The notes beneath the pieces are model-generated. The model was not told where the DNA came from. It did not search any database and was given only the letters and a program-made list of their open reading frames with translations. A program made the position numbers and the translations under genes. DNA of 64,000 nt, taken from Lutibacter maritimus. Lineage in GTDB: Bacteria; Bacteroidota; Bacteroidia; Flavobacteriales; Flavobacteriaceae. Position 1 is the stretch's first letter, and each line of letters opens with the position of its first letter. Of this stretch, positions 44,863 to 55,700 are shown piece by piece. The stretch is from positions 158,060 to 222,059 of the forward strand of contig NZ_FOZP01000008.1 in NCBI RefSeq assembly GCF_900116115.1, given 5' to 3'.

Positions 44863-47181
44863 ATGAAATCAAAATTATTATATTATTTATGCTTTTTTAT
44901 TATTTTTTCAATTAGTATTTCTTGTCAAAAATCAGTAGTTTCTATTGTGTTAGTTCATAATGTTGATGAATACAATAATGCTGTAACAAACGCAAAAGCT
45001 GGTGATGAAATTGTTTTGGCAAACGGAATTTGGAAAGATGTTGAGTTAGTTTTTAAAGGTGAAGGGACTTTAGACAACCCAATTAAATTAAAGGCAGAAA
45101 CTGCAGGTGAAGTTTTTATTGAAGGCGCTTCTAACTTAAAAATAGGAGGGAAGTACTTAGAAGTTAGTGGTTTGTATTTTAGAAATGGATACACACCTTC
45201 TAAAACAGTAATTGAATTTTTTGCCGATAAGGAAACTTTTGCAAATAATTGTAAAGTTACCAATTGTGTTATTGAAGATTATACACAACCTAATAAAGAG
45301 GATACAGATCATTGGGTAGAGTTTTGGGGAAGAAATAACGAGTTAAGTAATTGTTATTTAGCTGGGAAGTCTAATTTTGGTCCTACTATTCGAGTTTTTT
45401 TAAAAGGAAATGAACATATAAAAAACTATCATAAAATTATAAACAATTACTTCGGTCCTCGTCCAAGAAAAGGTGGTCCGCACGGAGAAACATTGCAAAT
45501 TGGAGATAGTGGAACGTCTATGACTCCATCTAATACAATAGTTTCAAATAATTATTTTGATCGCTGTAATGGTGAGGTTGAAATTATTTCAAGCAAATCA
45601 AATAACAATGAATTTAGAAATAATATTTTCTTTGAATGTGAAGGCTCCCTAGTGTTGCGTCATGGAAATTATGCAACAATTGATGGTAATATTTTTATAG
45701 GAAATGATAATTCAAATTTTATTGGAGGAATACGTGTTATAAATACAGGACATTGGATTACCAATAATTATTTTTATAAAATTAATGGTTCTGAATTTAG
45801 AAGCGCATTGGCAGTAATGAATGGAATTCCTAAATCACCATTAAATAGATATAACCAAGTTACAGATGTTGTTGTTGCATACAATTCATACATAAATTGT
45901 AAATCGCCATTTAATTTTAGTGTGGGTGCAAATGTTGATAAAAAAGATGTTTTACCTGCTTCTGAAATTCGTTCTGAAAGACCAGAACGAACAATTGTAG
46001 CCAATAATTTAATTTATAATGAAACAAATGGTGAATATCCAATTGTAAATTATGACAAAGTTGATGGTGTAACTTTTAAAAATAATCTTATAAATAGTGA
46101 CAATAAAAGCGACGTTAAAAGTGATGGTATAATTACCAAAAATTTTGAAGTAAATAAGTTGTTAGATTGGTTATATGTACCAACACAAAACAATGAAGAT
46201 GTATACGTTGGATTTGATTTTGATACTATTAAAACCGATTTATTTGGAAATGTTAGAAGAGAATTAAACGCCGTTGGTGCAATTCTTGTGCCTGTAAATG
46301 AGAATAAAATAAAAATAAATAAAAAAGCTTACGGACCAAATTGGTTTACGGTTGAAAAAGTAAAACAAGATGCAAAAATAATAAATGTATCTTCGGATGT
46401 AAATTTGCAAAATGAAATTCAAAATGCTAGTGCTGGTGATGTAATTGTTTTAAATACAGGAGTTTATAATGTAAACCAATCGTTAGTAATTAATAAAAGA
46501 ATTACTTTAAAATCAGCAGACAGCACTTCAAAAACTATATTAAATTTTATTGAAAATAAACAAGGTGCGGCATTTCAAATGCATCCTAAAGGAAATTTAA
46601 TCTTGGAAAATATTTTACTTGATGGAAATTCTGATCAAGATGCAATAGCAACTCTTGATAAAAATATGTCAAGTGCATTTAATATTTGGATTAAAAATTC
46701 AGAAATAAATAATTTTAAAAGTGTTTTAAAAGTCTCTAAAGGTTCTTTTGCTGATACAGTTTATGTTGCAAATTCAACAATTAAAAACTGTATAAATGGT
46801 ATTCAGCTAGCTGAAGAAATTGAAGATAAAGGTGATTATAATGCAGAGTTTTTATTTGTAAAAGATTCTAAGTTTGAAGGGGTTCAAAAAAATGTAATCA
46901 ATTATTATAGAGGAGGTTATGATGAGTCTACAATTGGAGGAAACTTAAAAATTACAAATAGTGAGTTTACAAATTGTGGAAAATTAGAAGAAACAAATAT
47001 TCTAATAAAATCAAGAGGAATAGTAAATGTAGAGATTTCAAACAATAAATTTTTAAATAATCCTGTAAAATTAATTGCCATTTTATGGGGAGAAAAAGGA
47101 CAAAAACCTTTAAATAACACAATTTCAAACTCTGGAAAATTTGAAATTCAACAAAATTTAAAATTGAAATTAATGTATTAA
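44863..47181 (+). CDS. Alginate lyase, polysaccharide lyase family 6 (two-domain lipoprotein)
   Basis: A right-handed beta-helix lyase of 772 residues from the ATG at 44863. The signal ends in lipobox SISISC, so it is a lipoprotein. The N-terminal PL6 domain (about 30-430) has the conserved HGETLQIGDSG, the lysine in SSKSNNNEFRNN and the arginine in SLVLRHGNYATIDGN that serve as base and acid in AlyGC-type enzymes. The C-terminal half (about 480-770) is a second beta-helix (LENILLDGNSD and similar coils). PL6 enzymes cut alginate, often the MG or G blocks. First gene of the PL6-heparinase-PL17-kdgF operon. Confidence 0.93.
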   Translation: MKSKLLYYLCFFIIFSISISCQKSVVSIVLVHNVDEYNNAVTNAKAGDEIVLANGIWKDVELVFKGEGTLDNPIKLKAETAGEVFIEGASNLKIGGKYLEVSGLYFRNGYTPSKTVIEFFADKETFANNCKVTNCVIEDYTQPNKEDTDHWVEFWGRNNELSNCYLAGKSNFGPTIRVFLKGNEHIKNYHKIINNYFGPRPRKGGPHGETLQIGDSGTSMTPSNTIVSNNYFDRCNGEVEIISSKSNNNEFRNNIFFECEGSLVLRHGNYATIDGNIFIGNDNSNFIGGIRVINTGHWITNNYFYKINGSEFRSALAVMNGIPKSPLNRYNQVTDVVVAYNSYINCKSPFNFSVGANVDKKDVLPASEIRSERPERTIVANNLIYNETNGEYPIVNYDKVDGVTFKNNLINSDNKSDVKSDGIITKNFEVNKLLDWLYVPTQNNEDVYVGFDFDTIKTDLFGNVRRELNAVGAILVPVNENKIKINKKAYGPNWFTVEKVKQDAKIINVSSDVNLQNEIQNASAGDVIVLNTGVYNVNQSLVINKRITLKSADSTSKTILNFIENKQGAAFQMHPKGNLILENILLDGNSDQDAIATLDKNMSSAFNIWIKNSEINNFKSVLKVSKGSFADTVYVANSTIKNCINGIQLAEEIEDKGDYNAEFLFVKDSKFEGVQKNVINYYRGGYDESTIGGNLKITNSEFTNCGKLEETNILIKSRGIVNVEISNNKFLNNPVKLIAILWGEKGQKPLNNTISNSGKFEIQQNLKLKLMY

Positions 47182-47239
47182 CTTTTGGTTTAAATGCTGT
47201 GTTAAAAAGATGTTTTTAAATAACGTATAAAATTTTATA

Positions 47240-49504
47240 ATGAAATTAAAATATTCATTTTTAGTTGTCGTATTATTGATAAGTTTTATTGGATTTTCAC
47301 AGAAAATTTCTGAGAGTTCAATAATTAGAAATGATAAATTGGCAAATTTTTTAAAAGCAGATGTTAAAGCTACTTTTAAAAATAAAAGAAATATTTCTAA
47401 CAATGAATTAGCAGCATATTTTAGAGAAAAATTTGCTGAACGCTATTTTTTTAATTGGAAAAATTTTGATGTCAGATTTCAAAAATACCAGGAATATTAT
47501 CCAAATTCTAAAAAGGTACATGATGAAAGGTCTGCTGATCATATGTCAAAATTTTCTGCAACTACAAAATGGAAATTGCCGTTTAATTATTTAAACGGAC
47601 AAGAAGTGAATGCATATGCAGTGAGGCATTTGGCACGTCAACATAAAATGGTTGATATAGCTTTTCAATATCATTATACTGGTAAAAACCCAGCATATTT
47701 AAATTATTTCAAAAATCAATTAAAATCTTTAAATACTGCATTAAATTCCAATCAATTTGAGCAAATGGAAGATGGAAATGGTACTTATGAAGCTTTCCGT
47801 TCTGGTTATCGTGTATTAAATTGGTTACAAATTCATTCTTTTTTTCTAGGTGAAGAACAATATTCTGATGAAGATCAATTAACAACAATTGCAACTTTAT
47901 TGCAGCACGGTGCAAACTTGTATGCTGAAAATGACTCATTTGTTCCTGGAAATCATCAAACCAGAGGAATGTCGGCTTTAGCAATGCTATCAATATTGTT
48001 TAGAGATTTTGAAGGTACAGATTTATGGTACAATCGTTCTATGAAATTGTTAGAAGAGCATTTAGCGAAAGAAATTAATGATGATGGTTTTCAGTTTGAG
48101 CGAAGTATTCATTATCATATGAGCGATATTGATAACTATTATTATGTTTACCAATTGGCTAAAACAAGTAGCCTTAAAATTAATGAGTTTTGGGAAAATA
48201 AACTAAAATCATTATTTACAACATTGGTAAAAATTGCTTATCCAAATGGTTATGCTCCTGTTCTACAGGATGATACTGATAATCCTTGGGCTGAAAAAAA
48301 TGATATATCTGGAGCATTAACATTAGGTTATTTGCTGTTTGGCGATGCTGAAATGGGTTATTTTGCTAAAAATTCTGTTGATGCTAATATGTATTGGTTT
48401 TTAAATGATGAACAGTTAGCTATGCTAAATACTATAAAAAGCAAACAACCAGAAATCAACTCAGTTTCATTTCCAACTACTGGGTATTATATTTTTAGAG
48501 AAGGATGGAATGCAGGCGATAAAATGATGGTTGTTACCGCTGGATTAGATAAAGAAAAACCAGACCATCAGCATGGAGATATGTTAGGAATACAAGCTAT
48601 GGCTTTTGAAAAAGTGATTTTACCAAATTACCAAGTGCGTTATTCATTACCTGATTATGAGTTTTTTAAAAATTCAACAGTCAAAAATGTAGCTTTGGTT
48701 GATGATGAGTTGCAAGGAAAAAAATATAAAGGAAATCAAGGTGGAAGTGGTTTTGGAAAGTTTGGTAAATTACCAAAACCAACTACAATTATGTGGAAAA
48801 CTGGAGATGAAATTGAATATTTTGTAGGTTCACACAACGGATTTAATAATATTGGTGTAGATTATTCTAGACAAGTAATATCTGTAACTAATGAATTTTG
48901 GATTGTAAAAGATAATTTTGCATCTGAAAATACACATTTGTATAAACAAGTTTGGCAAGGACATTATTCCTTAGAAAATTCTCCAAAATTATTGCGTGCA
49001 ACTTTTGATGATGCTACCGGAAATGATATTTTTCAATTAATAACAGTTGATGAGGTAAAATCTTCAGGAGCAAGAGGTAAACAATGGTCTGTAGTTTCTA
49101 AAAACAACGTAACTAATTTTAGCTTTATTACGGTTATTTATCCGTATAAAGGATTTGAAAATAGAATAGATGAAACTTTAAAAAACAAAGTTTTTAATGG
49201 TTGGAAATTAAATGATTCAAATTGGACTTTTGAAGGAGATAATCTTGTTTCCCTTTCAAAAGAAAATAAATTGTTAGCATTTTCAGTCAATAAAATTACT
49301 TTTGGCGATTTTAAAATTGAAACATCTAACAAAGCTGATTTTTATATTATAAATAAAGGCAATAAAGTGATTGTTCAATTAATTGGTGATAAAGATATTC
49401 AACTTCAACTTAGTGGTTTTAAGGAATGTTTTGTTAATGCTCAAAAAATGACTTCTAAAATTAATTTAAATATTGGAGATGAGGCAGTTATTTACTTAAA
49501 TTGA
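47240..49504 (+). CDS. Heparinase II/III-fold polysaccharide lyase (PL12-like architecture)
   Basis: A 754-residue exported protein (signal ending IGFSQ). Residues 60-380 form an alpha/alpha-toroid like the Hepar_II_III N-domain (WKLPFNYLNGQEVNAYAVRH, NHQTRGMSALAML, FERSIHYHMSD). Residues 395-620 carry the Hepar_II_III beta-sheet domain (GYYIFREGW, KPDHQHGDMLGIQAMAF with paired histidines). This layout is that of PL12 heparin/heparan lyases rather than of PL17, yet the gene stands between PL6 and PL17 in an alginate operon. It probably cleaves alginate oligomers or another uronate polymer. The substrate is inferred from context only. Confidence 0.82.
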   Translation: MKLKYSFLVVVLLISFIGFSQKISESSIIRNDKLANFLKADVKATFKNKRNISNNELAAYFREKFAERYFFNWKNFDVRFQKYQEYYPNSKKVHDERSADHMSKFSATTKWKLPFNYLNGQEVNAYAVRHLARQHKMVDIAFQYHYTGKNPAYLNYFKNQLKSLNTALNSNQFEQMEDGNGTYEAFRSGYRVLNWLQIHSFFLGEEQYSDEDQLTTIATLLQHGANLYAENDSFVPGNHQTRGMSALAMLSILFRDFEGTDLWYNRSMKLLEEHLAKEINDDGFQFERSIHYHMSDIDNYYYVYQLAKTSSLKINEFWENKLKSLFTTLVKIAYPNGYAPVLQDDTDNPWAEKNDISGALTLGYLLFGDAEMGYFAKNSVDANMYWFLNDEQLAMLNTIKSKQPEINSVSFPTTGYYIFREGWNAGDKMMVVTAGLDKEKPDHQHGDMLGIQAMAFEKVILPNYQVRYSLPDYEFFKNSTVKNVALVDDELQGKKYKGNQGGSGFGKFGKLPKPTTIMWKTGDEIEYFVGSHNGFNNIGVDYSRQVISVTNEFWIVKDNFASENTHLYKQVWQGHYSLENSPKLLRATFDDATGNDIFQLITVDEVKSSGARGKQWSVVSKNNVTNFSFITVIYPYKGFENRIDETLKNKVFNGWKLNDSNWTFEGDNLVSLSKENKLLAFSVNKITFGDFKIETSNKADFYIINKGNKVIVQLIGDKDIQLQLSGFKECFVNAQKMTSKINLNIGDEAVIYLN

Positions 49505-49594
49505 ATTAGTTATTGCCTAATAAATCACTTTTTTAAAATGATTTTCATCAAGTAAACTTTAATTCTTTAATAATTTTTAAATAAAAACGAATAA

Positions 49595-51880
49595 ATGAAC
49601 TTTATAAAAAATAGTCAAATTTTAATAGTTGCTTTACTTTTAATAAATGTCTCATGCAGCGCACAAACTAAAGTTTCATCAAAAAAGACAACAAATAATG
49701 TACATCCAAATTTAATTTTAACACAAAAAGGTGTTGTAAAAATTAGAGCAGAATTAGGAAAAGTACCACTTTTTGATGCTACACTAGCAAAAGTTAAAGC
49801 TGAGGTTGATGCAGAAATTTTAAACGGTATAGAAGTACCTATTCCAAAAGATTTTTCTGGAGGATATACGCATGAACGTCATAAAAAGAATTTTTTAATT
49901 GTTCAAAAAGCAGGTGTTTTATATCAAATTTTAGATGATGAAAAATATGCCAAATACGTAAAGGATATGTTATTTGCTTATGAAAAAATGTATCCAACCT
50001 TACCAATTCATCCACAAACTCGTTCGTATGCCCGTGGTAAACTTTTTTGGCAATGTTTAAATGATTCTAATTGGTTGGTTTATGTTAGTCAAGCTTATGA
50101 TTGTGTATATAATTATTTAACGTTAAAAGAAAGAAAACAATTAGAAAATAATTTATTTAAACCTTATGCAGATTTTATCTCTAAAGGAAATCCTCAATTT
50201 TTTAACAGAGTGCATAACCATAGTACTTGGGGGAATGTAGCAGTTGGAATGATTGCTTTAGTAATGGATGATAATGAATTATTAAACAGATCTTTACATG
50301 GTTTAAAAGTAGATAATATTGATCCTAATGCAAAAGATAATGATGGTGGATTTATTAAAAAAGAAGGACAAAAAGTAGGTTTTTTAGCAAACATTGATGA
50401 ACCTTTTTCACCAGATGGTTATTATACTGAAGGTCCATATTATCAGCGTTATGCAATGTATCCATTTTTAGTTTTTGCCGAAGCGTTACACAATGTTAAA
50501 CCTGAAATGAAAATTTTTGAATATAAAAATGGGGTTTTACTAAAATCAGTAACTACATTATTAAATTTAACAGATGCTGATGGAGAATTTTTTCCTTTAA
50601 ATGATGGACAAAAAGGAATGTCTTATTACTCTCGTGAGTTGGTTTCATCGGTTGATATTGCTTACTTTTTTGGAGAAAATAATCCAGAATTATTATCAAT
50701 AGCCAAAGAACAAGGTGAAGTTTTGTTAGATGAAACAGGTTTAGCTGTAGCTATTGGGGTTAGAGAAGGTTTGGCAAAACCTTTTGTTAAAAAATCTGTT
50801 GAATATAGTGATGGAGCTGATGGTTTAAAAGGTGGTATTGGAATTTTAAGAGCAAAAGGATCAAATGATGAGTTAACATTAGTCGCAAAATATTCTGCTC
50901 AAGGATTAAGTCACGGACATTATGATAAATTGTCATTTTCATATTATGAAGGAGGAAACGAAATTTTACAAGATTACGGCTTAACACGTTTTGTAAATAT
51001 TCAACAAAAAGGTGGTGGTAATTATTTAAAAGAAAATACTACTTGGGCAAAGCAAACAATTGCACATAATACCATTGTTCAAAATGAAACTTCACATTTT
51101 GGAGGAGATTTTGAAACAGGAAGTTTAAATCATTCTAATAAATATTTGTTTGATATATCAAACCCAAATATACAGGTTGTTAGTGCAAAAGAACCAAACG
51201 CATATCCAGGAACTGAATTGCATAGAATTCAATTTTTATTGAAGGATGAAGATTTTGAAAATCCTATTTTATTAGATATTTTTAATGTAACATCATCAAA
51301 AGAGAATCAATACGATTTACCATTTTATTATTTGGGACAATTAATTTCTACCAACTTTAACTATACTACTCCAAAATTTTTATGTCCATTAGGAAATGCA
51401 AATGGTTATCAGCATTTATGGAATGAAGGTGTTGGCAGTTCAACAAATAACAATGCAAAAATAACTTGGTTAAATAAAGAGCGTTTTTATACGCTTACAA
51501 CGTTAGTTTCTGAAAATGATTCGCTAATATTTACGAGTATTGGAGCTAATGATCCTAATTTTAATTTACGTAAAGATTCTGGATTTATTGTTAGAAAGAA
51601 AAACACTAAAAATGCTCAGTTTATTTCGGTAATAGAATCACACGGACATTATAGTCCTGTTAGTGAAATAGCTACAAATGCTTTTAGTACAATAAAAAAT
51701 ATTAGAGTTGTATTTGCTAATGAAAATTATATTGCAATTTCAATAGAAACTGTAAATAACAACAAAAAATTAGTTGCAGTATCATTAAATGATGCTTCAA
51801 AAACATCAAATCATAAAATAGTAATAGAGGATAAGTTGGTTGAATGGACTGGTGCTTATCATTTTAATAATTTAAATTAA
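49595..51880 (+). CDS. Oligo-alginate lyase, polysaccharide lyase family 17 (lipoprotein)
   Basis: Alg17C-like exo-lyase that releases unsaturated monouronate from alginate oligomers. The 761 residues begin with a signal and lipobox (NVSCSAQ). The toroid domain starts HPNLILTQKGV, and the active site shows RVHNHSTWGNVAVGM (Asn-His pair) and YTEGPYYQRYA (catalytic Tyr), the same order as in Alg17C. The C-terminal Hepar_II_III domain has GLSHGHYDKLSFSYYEGG. It acts in the periplasm or on its membrane face and is followed 11 nt later by kdgF. Confidence 0.93.
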   Translation: MNFIKNSQILIVALLLINVSCSAQTKVSSKKTTNNVHPNLILTQKGVVKIRAELGKVPLFDATLAKVKAEVDAEILNGIEVPIPKDFSGGYTHERHKKNFLIVQKAGVLYQILDDEKYAKYVKDMLFAYEKMYPTLPIHPQTRSYARGKLFWQCLNDSNWLVYVSQAYDCVYNYLTLKERKQLENNLFKPYADFISKGNPQFFNRVHNHSTWGNVAVGMIALVMDDNELLNRSLHGLKVDNIDPNAKDNDGGFIKKEGQKVGFLANIDEPFSPDGYYTEGPYYQRYAMYPFLVFAEALHNVKPEMKIFEYKNGVLLKSVTTLLNLTDADGEFFPLNDGQKGMSYYSRELVSSVDIAYFFGENNPELLSIAKEQGEVLLDETGLAVAIGVREGLAKPFVKKSVEYSDGADGLKGGIGILRAKGSNDELTLVAKYSAQGLSHGHYDKLSFSYYEGGNEILQDYGLTRFVNIQQKGGGNYLKENTTWAKQTIAHNTIVQNETSHFGGDFETGSLNHSNKYLFDISNPNIQVVSAKEPNAYPGTELHRIQFLLKDEDFENPILLDIFNVTSSKENQYDLPFYYLGQLISTNFNYTTPKFLCPLGNANGYQHLWNEGVGSSTNNNAKITWLNKERFYTLTTLVSENDSLIFTSIGANDPNFNLRKDSGFIVRKKNTKNAQFISVIESHGHYSPVSEIATNAFSTIKNIRVVFANENYIAISIETVNNNKKLVAVSLNDASKTSNHKIVIEDKLVEWTGAYHFNNLN

Positions 51881-51891
51881 ACTAGAAATAT

Positions 51892-52251
51892 ATGGAAAGT
51901 TTTGGATCAAGTAAAGAGTTTTTATTAGATGAAAACCAAGAATGGGAAGTTGTAGGTGAAGGTGTTAAGCGTAAAATAATGGGTTATGATGATAAAATCA
52001 TGCTTGTTAAAGTAAATTTTGATGAAGGTGGTATTGGTTATAAACATGAGCATTATCATTCACAAGTTACTTATGTAGCAAGTGGAGAATTTGAATTTTC
52101 AATTGGTGATGAAACAAAAATTGTAAAAGAAGGTGATTCAGTTTATATTCCGCCAAATGTACTTCACGGAGCCATTTGCAAAAAAGGAGGTATTTTAATT
52201 GATGTATTTAGTCCAATAAGAGAAGATTTCATGGCGCCTAAAAAAGGATAA
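51892..52251 (+). CDS. kdgF: Cupin KdgF, unsaturated uronate to DEH converting enzyme
   Basis: A 119-residue single cupin. The metal ligands are in YKHEHYHSQVTYV (three His and Gln) and VLHGAICK (last His), the exact KdgF pattern. KdgF speeds the ring opening of 4,5-unsaturated monouronate to the linear keto acid DEH, the step between PL17 and the DEH reductase. Last gene of the degradation operon; no signal peptide, so cytosolic. Confidence 0.92.
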   Translation: MESFGSSKEFLLDENQEWEVVGEGVKRKIMGYDDKIMLVKVNFDEGGIGYKHEHYHSQVTYVASGEFEFSIGDETKIVKEGDSVYIPPNVLHGAICKKGGILIDVFSPIREDFMAPKKG

Positions 52252-52372
52252 CTTTTAAGCGTAATTAATACATTATATCGCACACAGTTAGATATTTAGC
52301 GTAGTTTCGAATATTTTCGTTAATTGTTTAAAAATAATGTTTCCAATATTTTTTTTTAACATTTATTTAATA

Positions 52373-52416
52373 TATATTTGGTTATCCAAATTGGTAAACC
52401 AGTTTGGATAACCAAA
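52373..52416 (+). promoter_or_regulatory. Promoter of the susC operon with three phased FadR/UxuR-type operators
   Basis: A -7 box TATATTTG (52373-52380) overlaps the first of three sites at 13-bp steps: TTTGGTTATCCAAA (52377-52390), ATTGGTAAACCAGT (52390-52403) and TTTGGATAACCAAA (52403-52416). The outer two are exact reverse complements of each other, so the whole block is also one large palindrome around the middle site. Box, overlap and 13-bp period are as in the PL6 promoter. It lies over 300 nt upstream of the susC ATG, which gives a long leader. Confidence 0.78.
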
Positions 52417-52476
52417 AAAATATAATATTAATAATTAAAACTGTGTTAATAAATGAAATGTTAAAAATCTTTAAAT

Positions 52477-52580
52477 AAAAAAAAAGGACAGGTGCACGCC
52501 TATCCTTTCTTAAAAAATTTACTTCTTTTAGGAGGGAAGTAAAATTAAAATTACATGTTATTACTTTTATAAAAACACGA
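52477..52580 (-). ncRNA. Candidate small RNA opposite to the susC leader
   Basis: Read on the minus strand: a consensus -7 box TAACTTTG (52593 to 52586) with TCTG 20 nt upstream as a weak -33; then a hairpin TTTACTTC / GAAGTAAA whose loop contains CCTCCT (52543 to 52518); then a terminator stem AAAGGA-AGG / CCT-TCCTTT (52508 to 52483) followed by nine T. On the plus strand the terminator has no T-tail, so its direction is clear, and no protein gene lies on the minus strand to need it. The expected RNA is about 100 nt. Antisense or divergent small RNAs next to susC genes are known in Bacteroides. Transcription here is inferred. Confidence 0.55.
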
Positions 52581-52728
52581 TTTAACAAAGTTACAAAAAA
52601 CAATTCATAAATTCAGAATTGCTGTGTTTTTAAAAGGTGGAAGATTAAACAAGATTTAAAAATCTATTCTAAAAAATTAATATTCAAGCATATTAATTAA
52701 AACTAAACTCAAACATAAAAATTTTATT

Positions 52729-55700
52729 ATGAATTTAAAAATCAAGCTAACGCTTCTGGTAATATTTTTGGTAAATATTACTTTAATTGCTCAGAGTAGC
52801 TTTACAATTACTGGTACAGTATTGTCCCAAACTGATAATTCACCAATTCCTGGTGCTAGTATAATTATTAAAGGAAGTACTAAAGGTACTTCAACTGATT
52901 TTGATGGTAAATTTTCTTTAAATATAACTTCAGGTGATGTATTAGAAATTTCTTTTTTAGGATTTACTACCAAGTTAGTTCCAATTGCTAATCAAAAAGA
53001 TGTTACAATTGTTTTATCCGAATCAACAAATACTTTAGATGAAATTGTTGTTGTAGGTTATGGAACTCAAAGAAAATCACATTTAAGTGGTTCAATTTCA
53101 AAAGTTGTTAACGAAAGCCTAGATCAAATTGCAACCGCAAGAGCTGATGACGCTTTAGTTGGGCAAGTTTCAGGTGTAAATATTCAAGCTACAAATCCGG
53201 AAGCTGGTGAGGCTCCAACTATCCGTATTAGAGGTGTTGGATCTATTAACGCATCATCAAACCCATTATTGGTTATAGATGGAGTGCCTGTTGATATTGA
53301 GTTTTTTGGAAATTTAAATATGAACGATGTTGAATCTATTGAAGTATTAAAAGATGCTGCATCTTCTGCAATTTATGGTTCTCAAGGAGCAAATGGTGTA
53401 ATTATGGTTACCACTAAGCAAGGAAAAGAAGGTAAAGTAAGATTTAGCTTAAGTACTTTTACAGGTTTTAAATCTGTACCAACAAATGACAATTACAATA
53501 TGTCATTAAAAGAATGGACAGCAATGGAACTAGCAGCAACCGGTACACTTTCGTATCCTACAACTTTTAAAAATTTATTAGGAGTTGACCATAATTGGCA
53601 AGATGATATATATGACGGTGGTACTATAACAAGCCATAACTTAAGTGTGCGTGGAGGTACTGATAAAACAAAATTCTCAGCATCTTTAGGATATTTACAT
53701 GATGAAGGTGTTATTATAACTGATGATTACAAAAAATACAATTTAAAACTAAAAGTTGATACTAAAGTTAGTGACAAAGTTTCATTTGGAGCAAACCTAT
53801 CTCCTTCATTTACAGAAAGAAGACGTTTAGATGGAGATACTTATGGAGTATTACGTCAAGGACCTTGGTTGCCAATTTATTTAGATGAGCATACTATTCA
53901 ATTTGTAAATAGAACATATTCTAACGGTAAATATGCAAACGTTCAAGTAGGTGATTATGCAATGCAAGATATGTTTAGAGATTATCCTGTAACTATTGAT
54001 GGTGTTACAAAAAACACTAGCATCAGATATTCTGGAGATTCAAACCCTTTTGCACAGTTTAATGAGGTTAATTTTAATGAAGACAGATTTAGCTTATCAG
54101 GTAATTTATATTTACAATATAATTTAACAGATAACCTAAGCTTTAAAACATCTTTAGGAGGTTCATACCGTGCAAATAGAGATGAAAGATATATTGGTGT
54201 ATTACAACACTCAACAGGTAAAGATAGAGCAAGTTCAAGATTTAGAAGTACTCATGAAATTTCATTAGTAAATGATAACTTATTCTTATACAACAAAGAA
54301 TTTGGAAAACACGAAATTAATGCAGTAGTGGGTGTTTCAGCTCAAAAAGAAAATACTTTTAGAACAGAAACAACTGGTATTGGATATGAGTTTGATTATA
54401 TTGAAACTTTAAATGCTGCAACAATTATTTCAAATGCAACATCATACGAAATTGATAGAAGAATGTTGTCATTTTTAGGAAGAGTTAATTATGCATATGA
54501 TGGTAAATATTTAGTATCATTAAGTATGAGACGTGATGGTAGTTCTGTTTTTGGTCCTGACAAAAAATATGGTAATTTCCCTGCAGCTTCAGTTGGTTGG
54601 AATGCATATAAAGAAGACTTCTTAAAAGACAGCGACATTATTTCTAATTTAAAAGTTAGATTTAGTTATGGGGTAACAGGTACTGATGCTATTGATGAAT
54701 ACAAATACTTAGCTTTATTAGAAACTTCATCAGCAGTTGTAAATGGAAGCGTAACTTCATCTTTTAATCCTGCAAATATTTCTAACCCAGATTTACAATG
54801 GGAACGTTCTATAGAATGGAACCCAGGTGTTGATTTCGGATTCTTTAATAATAGAATTTCAGGTTCTATAGACTATTATAATAGAACAAGTGATAATTTA
54901 TTACTATTCTTAGATATTCCTTCGGTTACAGGTTTTACAAACACAGATGTAAACCTTGGTCAAGTTGAAAACGCAGGTTTTGAATTAGAGTTAAGAACTA
55001 GAAATATATCAAAAGATAAATTTAGTTGGAATACTTCAATTTTAGCATCAAGAAACAAAAACACTTTATTAGATTTTGGTACAGCTAATGGATTAATATC
55101 AAGTGTTGATGAAAAAAGAGCTTCAGAGTGGATAAACCTTGTTGGTCACCCAATTTCATCTTTTTACGGATATGTAGTTGACAAACAAATTCCAACAGAA
55201 TATTTAAAAGATCCATGGGCAGTTGTAGGTGGTCAAGCACAAGATGTTTATGTAAAAGATTTAAATGGTGATGGACTTATTGATGCTGATGATAAAACAA
55301 TATTAGGTGATCCATATCCAGACATTGTTTGGAGTTTATCAAATGAATTTGTTTTAGGTGATTTTGATTTTAGCTTTATGTTCCAAGGAAGTCACGGAGC
55401 TGAAATTAGAAACATGGAAGTACAATATTATTACAATCATTTTAATAGCGGAATGGATTTTGATCCAGCTATTACTCCTAATCAAGGATTTATCCAAGAA
55501 AAAATATTTACAAGTGATATTATTCAAAATGCATCTTTTGTTGCACTTAGAAACGTAAATATTGGCTATAAACTTCCAGAAAGTATATTGAAGAAATTTC
55601 AATTAAGTAGTGCTAGAATTTATGCAACAGGACAAAATTTATTGTTCTTAACAGCAGATAATTATACAGGTGCTAATCCAGAAGCAATGCATGGTTATAA

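Noticed and set aside
52382..52603. A 73-codon minus-strand frame in the susC leader.
   Set aside because: Its composition is that of translated A/T-rich spacer, and it runs through the terminator and the operator array. The small RNA explains the region better.
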